Shown here: one piece after another, positions 45,044 through 54,033 of the stretch | Layout of the letters: every line of letters begins with the position of its first letter | Position numbering within the stretch: position 1 is the first letter of the stretch | Assembly: GCA_035450685.1 (NCBI GenBank) | Contig: DAOTNF010000007.1 | Coordinates: forward strand, 1-64,000 | Source of the DNA: Syntrophosphaera sp035450685 | GTDB lineage: Bacteria > Cloacimonadota > Cloacimonadia > Cloacimonadales > Cloacimonadaceae | Reading direction: 5' to 3' | Length of the DNA: 64,000 nt | Translations under genes and position numbers: made by a program | Notes under the pieces: model-generated | The model's database searches: none | The model's input: the letters and a program-made list of their open reading frames with translations, nothing else | What the model was told of the DNA's origin: nothing

Positions 45044-45910
45044 CTACTCCAGTTTAATCCTCTCCACCAGGTCACTGAACAGCTCTTGCGACCAGTTTTG
45101 GAGCGCGGCGGGATTGGGAACGAAGGGCTGGACATCCTGTCTGGCCTGGATAAAATCTACCTCAGCGATCCTGTCGCGTAGCAAGGTCTGGAAAGAAACC
45201 GCGTCCAGTGAAGATTCCAGCCCAAGGTGACCGCTCTGTTTCAAGCGGGCTTCCAGATGCGCCAGATTAAGGGGAGTCCCGTTGCGGACAAACCAGATCA
45301 GATCGTACCAATCCCGGCCTTTGACCCGGGACGTCCAGCCGCGGGCCAAAACCGCGTGCATCTTGCCCGCAAAGAGATCGGGAAGGCTCATCACGCGGAC
45401 GCTGAAAGGAATTGGTTCAAGCAGGAAGCGGCTTTCGCTGTCAAATCCACAGGGTGGATGGGGATCGAGCTCGAATTTCACGCTGCTAACCTCATCGCGA
45501 TGCAAACGGGTAAGTTCGGTGCTTGGGATTTTTAGATCGATCAGGGTTTTCAGGGTGTTGGCTTTGATGAAGGCGGATTCGATCTGGCTGGCTTTTTTCT
45601 CCGCTACATCCACTTCAGCTTTGATCCCCCAAGCCTCCAATTCCTGGCGTACGGAGTTCAGATAAGCCTTCAGGCGGAAATCCGGTTTTTCCTCCAACAG
45701 TGAGAAATCCAGGTCTTCCGACCAGCGATCCAGGCCATACAGCATCCGCAGTGCCGTTCCGCCGTAGAAAGCGGCGTGTTCAAAGAAGGTTCCCCGCCAG
45801 AGTCCCAGCAGGCAGATTTTCTGAATTGCCTCACGCAGTCCACGGCGATAACCGTCCGCGTTGCCAGGCTCATATCCGTTCAGGAGAGAGTGCAGGGGAT
45901 GGGTATTCAT
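45044..45910 (-). CDS. AbiEii-type nucleotidyltransferase toxin
   Basis: 288 aa. The nucleotidyltransferase core reads FYGGTALRMLYGLDRWSEDL then DFSL, giving the GG(T)..DLDF active-site pattern. LFAGKMHAVLARGW and KGRDWYDLIWFVR are the typical second-half motifs. AbiEii toxins add nucleotides to tRNA or other substrates and cause growth arrest during phage infection (type IV toxin-antitoxin). It overlaps the upstream antitoxin gene by 4 nt, so the two are translated together. Confidence 0.9.
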   Translation of the reverse strand: MNTHPLHSLLNGYEPGNADGYRRGLREAIQKICLLGLWRGTFFEHAAFYGGTALRMLYGLDRWSEDLDFSLLEEKPDFRLKAYLNSVRQELEAWGIKAEVDVAEKKASQIESAFIKANTLKTLIDLKIPSTELTRLHRDEVSSVKFELDPHPPCGFDSESRFLLEPIPFSVRVMSLPDLFAGKMHAVLARGWTSRVKGRDWYDLIWFVRNGTPLNLAHLEARLKQSGHLGLESSLDAVSFQTLLRDRIAEVDFIQARQDVQPFVPNPAALQNWSQELFSDLVERIKLE

Positions 45911-46518
45911 GTTGTCAACTCCTTTAGCAGTTTGAGGTTGCGCTTTCCCGCCAGGCCAGCCAGACGCGAGATCAGCTTTCTGTCCAGGTCGCGCAGGTGG
46001 GTAATATCGATCCGCAGGTCTTCAAAGAGATAACGCTCCAAAGCATCGGCATCTTCCAGGGGAGGGGCAAAATACAGCTTGTCGCAGAGAGCCTTCTCCG
46101 GAGTGGCAATCAGATAGCTGGTGTCCCCGACTTTCCGCGACAGATAGCCCTGGCAGTAATAAGTGGGCTTGAGATGCTGGTAGCTAAAGGTTCCCACGGC
46201 GGTCTCATAGGTCTTTCGGCTTCCGGTGGTGACTGAAGTGACCTGGAAAGCCAGTTCCGGAATGAGGCCGTGCCTGGCCAGGGCGTAATCCAGAGAAACA
46301 TAGGAAGGCCCGTAAAGGAGATTGGCAACAAGCTCGGGAACAAGATTCCTGCCAAAGCGCTTTGAGAGGACATAGAGGCCGTTCTTCAACGCAATGATCT
46401 CCCCGGAATTCAGCAGCTTGCTGATCTTGTTACGGGGATAGCGGTAGCCGCTGAACAAGCCCTTCAGATACTGATGGTCGAAGGGCTGATGGGTGACATC
46501 TACCAACTGATCTGTCAT
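45907..46518 (-). CDS. AbiEi-type antitoxin/transcriptional repressor
   Basis: 203 aa. The N-terminal winged-helix has YPRNKISKLLNSGEIIALKN then GLYVL. The AbiEi antitoxin domain follows: PSYVSLDYALARHGLIPE, TSVTTGSRKTYET, YLIATPEKALCDKLYF. It neutralises AbiEii and binds inverted repeats in its own promoter. The start is the ATG at 46518 with GGAGG 4 nt upstream; the candidate operator is at 46533-46549. An in-frame upstream ATG (46551) would put the operator inside the gene. Confidence 0.88.
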   Translation of the reverse strand: MTDQLVDVTHQPFDHQYLKGLFSGYRYPRNKISKLLNSGEIIALKNGLYVLSKRFGRNLVPELVANLLYGPSYVSLDYALARHGLIPELAFQVTSVTTGSRKTYETAVGTFSYQHLKPTYYCQGYLSRKVGDTSYLIATPEKALCDKLYFAPPLEDADALERYLFEDLRIDITHLRDLDRKLISRLAGLAGKRNLKLLKELTT

Positions 46519-46532
46519 TTTACCTCCAGTTT

Positions 46533-46549
46533 GTGGACAATGTGTCAAC
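46533..46549 (-). promoter_or_regulatory. Candidate AbiEi operator
   Basis: On the minus strand GTTGACA-cat-TGTCCAC is a 7-bp inverted repeat with one mismatch. It lies 15 nt before the antitoxin start and downstream of TTGACG. This fits autorepression of the abiE operon as known for the family. Confidence 0.45.
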
Positions 46550-46749
46550 ATACTGGCATCACGTCAAGAGAAATATTCCTGGCTTAACATCATCATTTCA
46601 GATAAGTTAAAGATGATTTCCCTGGTTTCTGTTTGCTGTTGCAGGAAGGTGGAAAGGTTCCCTTCGTGGTGAGGTGGTGTCGTGGTGACGTGATGTCGTG
46701 GCGGAGTGGTGACCGTGAGATGGAGATAGAACGCGGATGACAGGATCTT

Positions 46750-47992
46750 TGAAGGTGGAAAGGTGTAAAGGTGGAATGGTGGAAAGGTTCCTCGAAACAA
46801 GCCCTACCAGACCATATACTGTGTCATCCCGGGCTTGACCCGGGATCCAGTCTTTTAGAAACAACCAGCCATTCTTAATACAGACCATCCCCAGACTAAA
46901 AAGCGTGTCATCCCGGGCAGACGGGGCCCCTCTGGGGTGTCTGACCCGGGATCCAGTGCACAAGGGTGGCAAAGTCCATTTGCCACAGAGACCGGAGGTC
47001 TCTCCCAAACAGGCAACTCCGTTGCCTCTGCCGAACGGACTTCGGCAGCCCTTGAATTATCCGCGTATATCCACGTGAACCTTGGAACCCGGGATCCAGT
47101 CTTTTGAAACAACCGTGGGAAGGTGAAATGAAATCCAATTGTAATAACGCAAACTAAACAGTATTATCCCAGAAAGACGATACATCTGCGACACACAGGA
47201 GCCAAAAGCCGGATTCCCCTCCTCCCTCCCATATCGCTATCATTTTACCCCGCAAAGCATTAGCCCATCATCCTTAGGTCATCCTTATAAATTATAAGGT
47301 TGACCCCAGGAAGACCCACGCCAGAGTGCCGGATGCAAATGAGGCCCACCCCCATAATATATAGGTGCTACGATGAGGTCGTGGAAAGGTGGAAAGGTGA
47401 AATGGTGGAATGGTTCCCCCGAAACAAGTCCACCAAACTATGGACTACGTTATCACGGGTAGACTGGATCCCAAGTCAAGCGTGCTTGCACCAAATAACG
47501 CGGCGTATAGCTGGATGTGTTTTGTTTTGTGGTCGGATGGTTATTTGAGGCCAAAAAGACTGGATCACGGCTCAAACCACCCCTCCGGATCGTTACCGAT
47601 CCGGCGAAGACCCCGGTAGGCCGTGATGACACACTTTTAGTCTGAGTTGGTTTGTATCAGGGCTGGATGGTCGTTTCTAAAAAACTGGATCCCGGGTCAA
47701 GTCACCCCACCAAACCGCTACACGCTTTGGCGGGGACCCCGACAGCCCGGGATGACACGTTTTTAGTCTGAGGGGAGATTTGTTTTGGTGCTGAGTTGTC
47801 GTTTTCAAAAGACTGGATCACGGGTAAGCCACCCCAGAGGGGCCCCGACTTCCCGTGATGACACAGAATATAGCTTGGCGGACTTGTTCTGGGCTGCGTC
47901 CACCATCAACACGTCACCACGACACCACGACACCACGAGTTCCTTTCCATCATTTCACCTTTCCACCTTTCCACCTCAAAACACCTTTCCAC
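46750..47992. repeat. Intergenic repeat island 5, largest, two facing halves
   Basis: It occupies nearly all of 46519-48022. The left half is in reverse orientation: E 46750-46793, A 46811-46859, A 46892-46957, four-hairpin B 46966-47047, C about 47053-47085, half A 47088-47107, D 47230-47374 and E 47379-47420. The right half is in forward orientation: A 47552-47644, A 47677-47770, A 47806-47874 and E 47941-47992. A degraded A-like stretch lies at about 47437-47510. The loop of the A copy at 47552 contains its own perfect hairpin (CCGGATCG/CGATCCGG). No gene is seen. Confidence 0.85.
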
Positions 47993-48022
47993 GGACTTTT
48001 AGAACTCAAGTCCGCGTGGTGC

Positions 48023-48442
48023 TCAGCCGCGGCGGATCATGGTGATATAGCCGTCGAGGTCGGTGAAGCCGCAACTGTGGTAGAGATGGCGGGCGGCGGG
48101 GTTGTCGCGGTGGACTTCCAGTTTGGGTTGAAAGCCTTTCTCGTGGGCAATCTGCAGGGCCTCCTGCAGCAGCAGCCTGCCAATGCCGCGGTTTTGCAGG
48201 GCAGGTTCCACCGCCATATGGTGGATGTAGAGGCGACGGAAGTCGTGGCTTAGCCAGGCTGTTCCGGCCAGTTCTTCATCTTCCCAGGCCAGCAGCATGA
48301 TGCCGCCGTTGTCCAGATTGTAGCGCACCGAGGCCAGGTCATCCATGCGGGCAGGATTGCTGATGCCGGTATTCACCCAGATGCGGGTAATACTCTCAAA
48401 GAGAGGCTCATCCAGCGCCCGGGCGTGGGTGATGGTGGTCAA
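48023..48442 (-). CDS. GNAT family N-acetyltransferase
   Basis: 139 aa acetyl-CoA-dependent acyltransferase. Marks are LAWEDEELAGTAWLSH, the pyrophosphate-binding QNRGIGRLLL, and C-terminal NPAARHLYHSCGF with the usual DGYITM ending. The substrate is unknown. It overlaps the DUF4340 gene by 4 nt and is the last gene of the transporter operon, so it may be co-regulated with it. Confidence 0.88.
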   Translation of the reverse strand: MTTITHARALDEPLFESITRIWVNTGISNPARMDDLASVRYNLDNGGIMLLAWEDEELAGTAWLSHDFRRLYIHHMAVEPALQNRGIGRLLLQEALQIAHEKGFQPKLEVHRDNPAARHLYHSCGFTDLDGYITMIRRG

Positions 48443-49386
48443 ATGGCGCCTTCCGGGGGCAACTCCCCCACCCTGGCATTGAAGAGCGGGGCATGCCGGG
48501 TGAAGCGGAACACGGTGTCGAAGATCACCTCAAAATACATATCCGGGTGGTTGTCCACTGTCATCAGATAGTTGTCGCCATACTTGTAAAACCTGATCTG
48601 GCGCTGGCTTTTGTCGGTGAGCAGGATGTCCACCTCACAGACCGGATCGCCCAAATCCTGGAGCGCGGGAGCTTCCTCTCCCTGCATGACGTTGTAGGCA
48701 TCCAGTTTGGCGAGGATGTTCTGGATTTTGGCCATGGTCACGTTACCGGGCGGCACGTCAAACTCCGCGATCTTGTCCTTAAAATGCCAGAGATCGGCGT
48801 TGCGGCTGAGCACGTAGCTGTTTTTGGGATGGCGCACCGATATCCGGAAAAGCCGGTCGGGGCTAATGCTGAGCACATTGGGCTTACGCCAGTAAGGCAG
48901 GTCGGGCTGATATTCGGAGGCCACTTTCTGGCGAATCTGATAGACCTTGTCCTGCCCCGCGTAGCGGAAGTAGTCGAAAGGATGCCCCAGATTGGCAAAG
49001 AGCGCCTGCGTCCGCAATCTGTCTTTGGTATCCCACACCTTCACCCAGAAGGCCAGGGAGTCCTGCAACTGATAGCTGGCGACGGCTTCGCTGCCTTCTC
49101 CGATGACGGTGGTGGCATATTTGCCCTTGATCACGTCGCGGAAGAAGAGGCCAAAGCGGTCGGGCTCCACATCCCAGTCGATGGGCTGGCTTATCTTCCA
49201 GCCTTGCGTGGTTTTGGAGAAGACGATCTTTCTTTCCCCCTGGGAAATCTCGATCCGCCCCACATGCAGCGAATCCACCGCGAACACCGGCTTGAGGCTT
49301 TCCCGCGGGGAACGCGAACGCAGCAAGATGTAGCCCGCCACCAGGAGCAACAGGATGAGCAGCAGGATCAGTTGGTTGCGCTTCAT
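48439..49386 (-). CDS. DUF4340 domain protein
   Basis: 315 aa. One N-terminal membrane helix (LILLLILLLLVAGYILL) is followed by a periplasmic beta-rich DUF4340 region (IEISQGERKIVFSKTTQGWK, FYKYGDNYLMTVDNHPDMYF). DUF4340 proteins usually accompany GldG-like ABC systems and have no known activity. It overlaps both neighbours by 4 nt. Confidence 0.82.
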   Translation of the reverse strand: MKRNQLILLLILLLLVAGYILLRSRSPRESLKPVFAVDSLHVGRIEISQGERKIVFSKTTQGWKISQPIDWDVEPDRFGLFFRDVIKGKYATTVIGEGSEAVASYQLQDSLAFWVKVWDTKDRLRTQALFANLGHPFDYFRYAGQDKVYQIRQKVASEYQPDLPYWRKPNVLSISPDRLFRISVRHPKNSYVLSRNADLWHFKDKIAEFDVPPGNVTMAKIQNILAKLDAYNVMQGEEAPALQDLGDPVCEVDILLTDKSQRQIRFYKYGDNYLMTVDNHPDMYFEVIFDTVFRFTRHAPLFNARVGELPPEGAI

Positions 49387-50954
49387 GCCTCCACCTTCCT
49401 GACCTTGCGATGGACGGCCACCCCCGCGCCAATCAGGAGCAGCAGCGCCAGCGGGCCAAGGATGGCGCCCAGTTTGAACCAGGTTTTGAGCATGGCGGAA
49501 GTCCTGTCCGGATCGGAGGGATCCATCTTAAAGCGTTCCATGAATACGCCCGTGCTCAGCAGCGAGGGACGGAGGTTGCGGGAGCGCAGCTCGATGGCCT
49601 CCTTCCTGCCGAGCAGGTGATCCACTGCATTCAGCACCACATAAGCGCCCGCTCCGAAATCCAGAGGCAGTTCGCTGTCGCCGAAGAGGATGACGCGCGC
49701 CTTGTCCGTCGAGGCGTGGAAGGTGGAATCGGTGAGGGCCTCGGTGAAAAAGCTGTTGAACTGGCCGGAAAACTCCGCCGCCACGGTGATGGGAGGCTGG
49801 TTCAGATATCCCGGCTCCAGTCCGCGGTTGATGGATTCCTCCACCTGAAACACGGGGCCCAGCAGGCGGTTGGAGTGATCTGAGGTCTGCAGCACGGGGC
49901 TATATTTGAGCCTTGCGCCCGGCAGCAGCGTGACCTCCGAGGCCAGGAAGTGATAGATGCTGTCAAAGCCGCGGGTATAATCCAGCTTCGGGTTGCCGCG
50001 GATCATGGGGATGAAGGGATAAGGCGCCTGGGTGCCCAATCCCGCTCCCTTGCGTATCTCGCACTCGCGGTCCAGCGCCAGGTTGTTATGGATGTGGATG
50101 CCATAGTGGTCCAGCAGCTTAAAGAGGTTGCTCTCGGTCTCCACCACGGCGGTGCCATAGTTGTTGGAATAGACATAGGCACGGTCCTGGGTCATCACGA
50201 TCTGCCCGCCCTGCATCAGATACTGGTCCAGATGGTAGAGCTGAATGCGCTGCAGATCGCTCACCACGCCGAGGCAGAGCATCACGGGAGTGAAGCGGGG
50301 CGCGGTCTTGAGATCGGTGTAGATGATATTGTAGTTCTGGCTCAGTTCGTAGATGAAGGTGGCCAGTTCGTTGCGGTTGTTGGCATATTGATACATGAGG
50401 CCCAGGGAGTCCGCAAAGACGGTCAGATCAGGCAGGGGACGGGCGTCGAACTTGTTCAGTTCCTTCATGATCTGATATTCCATGCGGCTTTCCATACCGG
50501 GAATCAGCACCATCCGCTGAGACTTGCCCGCGCCTTCCAGCACCAGCCCCAGCACGATCTCCTTGCTCACCAGTTCATCGTTTTCCTGGATGTGCGCCAC
50601 ATAGGGCTGAATCCCGCTGGCGCTAGCCTGGGCCAGCAGCTCTTCGTTGGTGGCGAAACGGGCATATTCATAGCGGAACTTGCCGCGGCTGTTGCGTTGA
50701 AACTCTTCCAGCAGGTCTCTGAGGGCGCGGTTTAGATTGCTGAACTCCGGAGGCAACTGGCGCGAGGCGAAGACCTTGACCAGCACCTTGTCCTTGAGGG
50801 CGCGCACAGTGGAGCGGCTGTGCTTGCTGAGCGAATAGACGTGGTCGCGGCTCACATCCTGGCGCAGGTAGAGCAAGCCCCCCACCAGCAAGACCATCAC
50901 GGCGATGGCCACGCGCAGCAGGTAGGAACTGAATATTTGCGATCTCTGAGCCAT
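49383..50954 (-). CDS. GldG-like ABC transporter auxiliary protein
   Basis: 523 aa. An N-terminal membrane helix (LLRVAIAVMVLLVGGLLYL), a large periplasmic Gldg/IFT52-like domain (VLVKVFASRQLPPEF, LEEFQRNSRGKFRYEY, GGQIVMTQDRAYV) and a C-terminal helix (LGAILGPLALLLLIGAGVAV). In Bacteroidota GldG works with GldA/GldF in gliding and secretion. Here gliding is not implied; the trio is widespread as an ABC-2-type export system. The start is the ATG at 50954 with GGAGAAG upstream, just 1 nt from the permease stop. Confidence 0.83.
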   Translation of the reverse strand: MAQRSQIFSSYLLRVAIAVMVLLVGGLLYLRQDVSRDHVYSLSKHSRSTVRALKDKVLVKVFASRQLPPEFSNLNRALRDLLEEFQRNSRGKFRYEYARFATNEELLAQASASGIQPYVAHIQENDELVSKEIVLGLVLEGAGKSQRMVLIPGMESRMEYQIMKELNKFDARPLPDLTVFADSLGLMYQYANNRNELATFIYELSQNYNIIYTDLKTAPRFTPVMLCLGVVSDLQRIQLYHLDQYLMQGGQIVMTQDRAYVYSNNYGTAVVETESNLFKLLDHYGIHIHNNLALDRECEIRKGAGLGTQAPYPFIPMIRGNPKLDYTRGFDSIYHFLASEVTLLPGARLKYSPVLQTSDHSNRLLGPVFQVEESINRGLEPGYLNQPPITVAAEFSGQFNSFFTEALTDSTFHASTDKARVILFGDSELPLDFGAGAYVVLNAVDHLLGRKEAIELRSRNLRPSLLSTGVFMERFKMDPSDPDRTSAMLKTWFKLGAILGPLALLLLIGAGVAVHRKVRKVEA

Positions 50955-50955
50955 A

Positions 50956-51678
50956 TCACTTCTCCTGGGCAAGGTTTTGAGCCTGCAGACGCATCTGCGC
51001 CAGCAAGGCAAAGATGTAAGCCACAACGGCAAAATAGAGCAGGTCGCGGGTGTCGATCACACCTTTGAAAAAGCTCTGCAGATGGTAGTCGAAGCCAAAG
51101 AACTCCAGCCGCGTGAAAAGGGTGGCGGAGAGGATGCTCCCCAGATGCCCAAGCAGATAGAACACGGCGGAGATGGCAAGGCCCAGGATGAAGGCCAGCA
51201 CCTGGTTGTCGGAAAGGCTGCTGGCAAAGATGCCGATGGCGATGTAGGCAGCGCCGGCGCAGAGCAGGCCGAGGTAGCCGCTGATTGCAGCCCCGATGTC
51301 GAAGCCGCTGCCAAAAAGCAGAACCAGCACAGGATAGACAAGGCTGAGCAGCAGCACGGTCTTGAGCAGGCCGAAAGCCGCCAGGAACTTGCCCCAGATG
51401 ATGTGCCCGCGCCGTATGGGAAGGGTGGAAATCAGTTCCAGGGTGCCGCTGTGACGCTCCCGGGTGATGCTGCCCATGGTGAGGGCGGGGATAAAAAAGA
51501 GGAAGAGGGTGTGCATAAAGCCAAAAATCCCCCTCAATTCTGCCAGGCCGACCTTGAAGGCGGTGTTGCCGAAATAGAATCCGGTAAAGATCAGGAAAAT
51601 GCCCAAAACGATGTAAGTGCTCAGGTTGCGTATGGCAAGCTGATATTCTTTGCGGGCTATGGTGAGGGCGGGGTTCAT
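50956..51678 (-). CDS. ABC-2 type permease (GldF-like)
   Basis: 240 aa with six hydrophobic helices (for example YIVLGIFLIFTGFYFG and LFLFFIPALTMGSI). The ABC-2 loop RERHSGTLELISTLPIRRG is diagnostic. It is the membrane part of the exporter powered by the ATPase upstream (4-nt overlap). Confidence 0.87.
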   Translation of the reverse strand: MNPALTIARKEYQLAIRNLSTYIVLGIFLIFTGFYFGNTAFKVGLAELRGIFGFMHTLFLFFIPALTMGSITRERHSGTLELISTLPIRRGHIIWGKFLAAFGLLKTVLLLSLVYPVLVLLFGSGFDIGAAISGYLGLLCAGAAYIAIGIFASSLSDNQVLAFILGLAISAVFYLLGHLGSILSATLFTRLEFFGFDYHLQSFFKGVIDTRDLLYFAVVAYIFALLAQMRLQAQNLAQEK

Positions 51679-52724
51679 CTGTCTTCCTCCTCGCTGTCTT
51701 CCGGCGTGTCCGCAGCCGTTTCCTCCGGCGCGAGGCCTGCCGCGTCCTCAGCCTGCGTCGGCAATTCCTCTTCCGCCAGTTCCTCCATCGCGTCCCGCGT
51801 CTCGGAGGTAAGCTCGTGGAAGATGCTTTCCAGGCTTTGTTTTTCCAGATAGATGCTCAGAATCTGCCAGCCCTGGGAAACCGCGTAGGCAGACAGGTCT
51901 TTGCGGATATCGGCATCCGGCGGGCAGAGGAATTCCAGGGTGGTAACGCCTTCCTCCTGCTGCGAGGCGTCCAGTTCCACATCGGCCTGTTGTTCCAGCC
52001 AGGGCGAAAAGTCCGGTTCCACGGCCTCCACTTCCAGCACCACGCGGTTGTAGCCTTCGATGTAGGAGCCCAGATTGTCGATGGCGTCGTCCACAATAAT
52101 CTGTCCGGCGTTGATGATCACCACCCGGTCGCAGAGCGCCTGCACCTCCTGCATGATGTGGCTGGAGAGCAGGACTGTCTTGGCTTTGCCAAGTTCGCGG
52201 ATCAGCTCGCGAATCTCCAGTATCTGGTTGGGATCGAGTCCGCTGGTGGGTTCGTCCAGGATCAGCACCTCGGGATCATGGAGGATGGCCTGAGCCAGGC
52301 CGGTCCTCTGCCGGAAGCCTTTGGAGAGGGTGCCGATCCTTTGCCTCCACACATCCTGCAGGCCGCACTTGTCGCGCACGTAGTCCAGCCGGCTGGACAG
52401 TTGTTCCTTGCCCAGCCTGCGCAGGCGTCCCATATAGACGAGGAACTCCTCCACGTCCATATCGGCATAGAGCGGATTCTGTTCGGGCAGATAGCCGATG
52501 CGGGCATTGGCGGAGAGGGGGTCGGCAAAGATGCTTTCGCCGTCCAGCTCGATCTCACCCCCGCTCGGTTGCAGATAGCCGGTCATCATGCGCATGGTGG
52601 TGGTCTTACCGGCGCCGTTGGGCCCCAAAAAGCCCACGATCTCGCCAGGTTCCACCCGGAAGCTGATCCCGTCAACAGCTTTTAGCTCGCCAAAGCTGCG
52701 CGAGAGGTTCTTGATCTCTATCAT
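51675..52724 (-). CDS. ABC transporter ATP-binding protein (GldA-like) with acidic C-terminal extension
   Basis: 349 aa. Walker A GPNGAGKTTTMRMMTGYL, signature LSKGFRQRTGLAQA and Walker B VLILDEPTSGLDP in the first 220 residues. A regulatory C-terminal domain follows, then an unusual tail of about 40 residues rich in E/D/A (EELAEEELPTQAED and on) that is not typical of GldA. It overlaps the permease gene by 4 nt and starts 10 nt after the adaptor gene. Confidence 0.9.
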   Translation of the reverse strand: MIEIKNLSRSFGELKAVDGISFRVEPGEIVGFLGPNGAGKTTTMRMMTGYLQPSGGEIELDGESIFADPLSANARIGYLPEQNPLYADMDVEEFLVYMGRLRRLGKEQLSSRLDYVRDKCGLQDVWRQRIGTLSKGFRQRTGLAQAILHDPEVLILDEPTSGLDPNQILEIRELIRELGKAKTVLLSSHIMQEVQALCDRVVIINAGQIIVDDAIDNLGSYIEGYNRVVLEVEAVEPDFSPWLEQQADVELDASQQEEGVTTLEFLCPPDADIRKDLSAYAVSQGWQILSIYLEKQSLESIFHELTSETRDAMEELAEEELPTQAEDAAGLAPEETAADTPEDSEEEDR

Positions 52725-52734
52725 ATTTATACCT

Positions 52735-53889
52735 TTACATTCCCATAAACATCATGTTTTTCCTGGCCGATCCCGGTTCCGTGAGCGAAATCCTGTCGCC
52801 TTCCTTCAGGCCGGAGAGCACCTCCACCTGCTGCAGGTCGTTGGCGCCAAGTTGCAGAGGCGTGGGCAAAGGCTCCTGTTCGGGAGCGTCCTTTTGCGCT
52901 TTGGTAGAGGTTTTGGGCAGCAGATATACGATGTCCTGCCCCTTGTCGTCGGTAAACACCGCGCGGATGGGGATCACCAGCACATTCAGGCGCGATTCGC
53001 CGATGATCGTGACCGCCGCCGTCATGCCTGGCCTGGCTTTGGCGCCGCTGGCATCGATGCTGATCTCCACCGGAAAGACCTTGGCATTGTTTTCGGTGAC
53101 CGCCGAGGGGGCGATCTTCACGATGCGGCCACTGTACTCCTCATAGGGCAGGGCATCCAGCTTGATGGTAGCTTCCTGTCCCAGCCTGAATTTGGCGATG
53201 TCCACCTCGTTGATCTTGCTGGCGACGGTCATCTGGGCCAGGTCGGCGATCTTCATCAGCACCGTGCCCTCGCCAAAGCTGCCGAGGCTGGACTGCACCA
53301 TCTCGCCTTCGTTGACCTTGCGCTCGATCACCACGCCGGAAGAGGTGGCAAACACGTGGATCACCTTGCCGGGCACGTCCATATCCTTGATCGTCTCATA
53401 CTGCGATTGCGCCTGCTGATGGTCGATCTGGGCGGAGCTAAGTTCGTCTTCCGCGGCTTGGAAAGCCTCACGGGAGATGTAGTCCTTGGCAAGCAGTATC
53501 CGTTTGTCCTCCAGATCTTTGCGTGCGTTTCTCAGGCGCATTTCGGCGCGGCTGAGCTGGGCTTTGGTGCTGAACAGGGTATTAGCCTGGTTGTAGTCCG
53601 GCTCGATATCCGCAATCTTCTGTCCCAAGCTCACATAGTCGTTTTCATCGGCATAGAGTTTCACGATCTTGCCCGAGACCTTGGATTTCAGGGCAACCAC
53701 TGTTTGGGGCTGCACCTCACCGGTGATCTCGATCTTGGTGACAATGTCTCCCCGGGCCACAGTATAGGACTGCGGGACTGCATCTTGAGCCATCTTTTTG
53801 CCGCCCGCCTTGCCGCAGGCACGCAGACCCAGCACCAGCAGGATCAGCACAACCGCGATCCCGATTATAATTCTCCATTTCTTTTTCAT
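52735..53889 (-). CDS. Periplasmic adaptor protein (HlyD/MacA-like membrane fusion protein)
   Basis: 384 aa. An N-terminal anchor helix (WRIIIGIAVVLILLVLGL) is followed by lipoyl/biotinyl halves (VVALKSKVSGKIVKLYADEN and VFATSSGVVIERKVNEGEMV). A coiled-coil hairpin lies between them (about 95-165) and a beta-barrel and membrane-proximal domain follow (MTAAVTIIGESRLNVLVIP). It would link the inner-membrane exporter to the outer membrane. The start is the ATG at 53889 with AAGGG upstream. It is the first gene of the operon, right behind the operator-promoter at 53923-53958. Confidence 0.88.
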   Translation of the reverse strand: MKKKWRIIIGIAVVLILLVLGLRACGKAGGKKMAQDAVPQSYTVARGDIVTKIEITGEVQPQTVVALKSKVSGKIVKLYADENDYVSLGQKIADIEPDYNQANTLFSTKAQLSRAEMRLRNARKDLEDKRILLAKDYISREAFQAAEDELSSAQIDHQQAQSQYETIKDMDVPGKVIHVFATSSGVVIERKVNEGEMVQSSLGSFGEGTVLMKIADLAQMTVASKINEVDIAKFRLGQEATIKLDALPYEEYSGRIVKIAPSAVTENNAKVFPVEISIDASGAKARPGMTAAVTIIGESRLNVLVIPIRAVFTDDKGQDIVYLLPKTSTKAQKDAPEQEPLPTPLQLGANDLQQVEVLSGLKEGDRISLTEPGSARKNMMFMGM

Positions 53890-53922
53890 AAAGTTTGTTC
53901 CCTTTCTTGGCGAAAGTGGTAT

Positions 53923-53958
53923 TTCAGACATTGCATTTCGTGTCTGAATTCATGTCAA
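53923..53958 (-). promoter_or_regulatory. Promoter and palindromic operator of the adaptor/ABC operon
   Basis: On the minus strand: TTGACA (53958-53953), 17-nt spacer, TGCAAT (53935-53930). The perfect inverted repeat TTCAGACA...TGTCTGAA (53948-53941 and 53930-53923, 10-nt spacer) covers the -10 and start site. This is the layout of a TetR- or MarR-type repressed efflux promoter. No such regulator is adjacent. Confidence 0.7.
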
Positions 53959-54033
53959 CAAAAAAGGCTATCTTTAAGCCTGAGAAATAGGTTTGTTAAC
54001 GGAAGATAACCGATAAAATCAGACCAACGCGTT

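Noticed and set aside
47437..47510. Further module A copy in island 5
   Set aside because: Arms no longer pair and contain parts in both orientations; treated as degraded.
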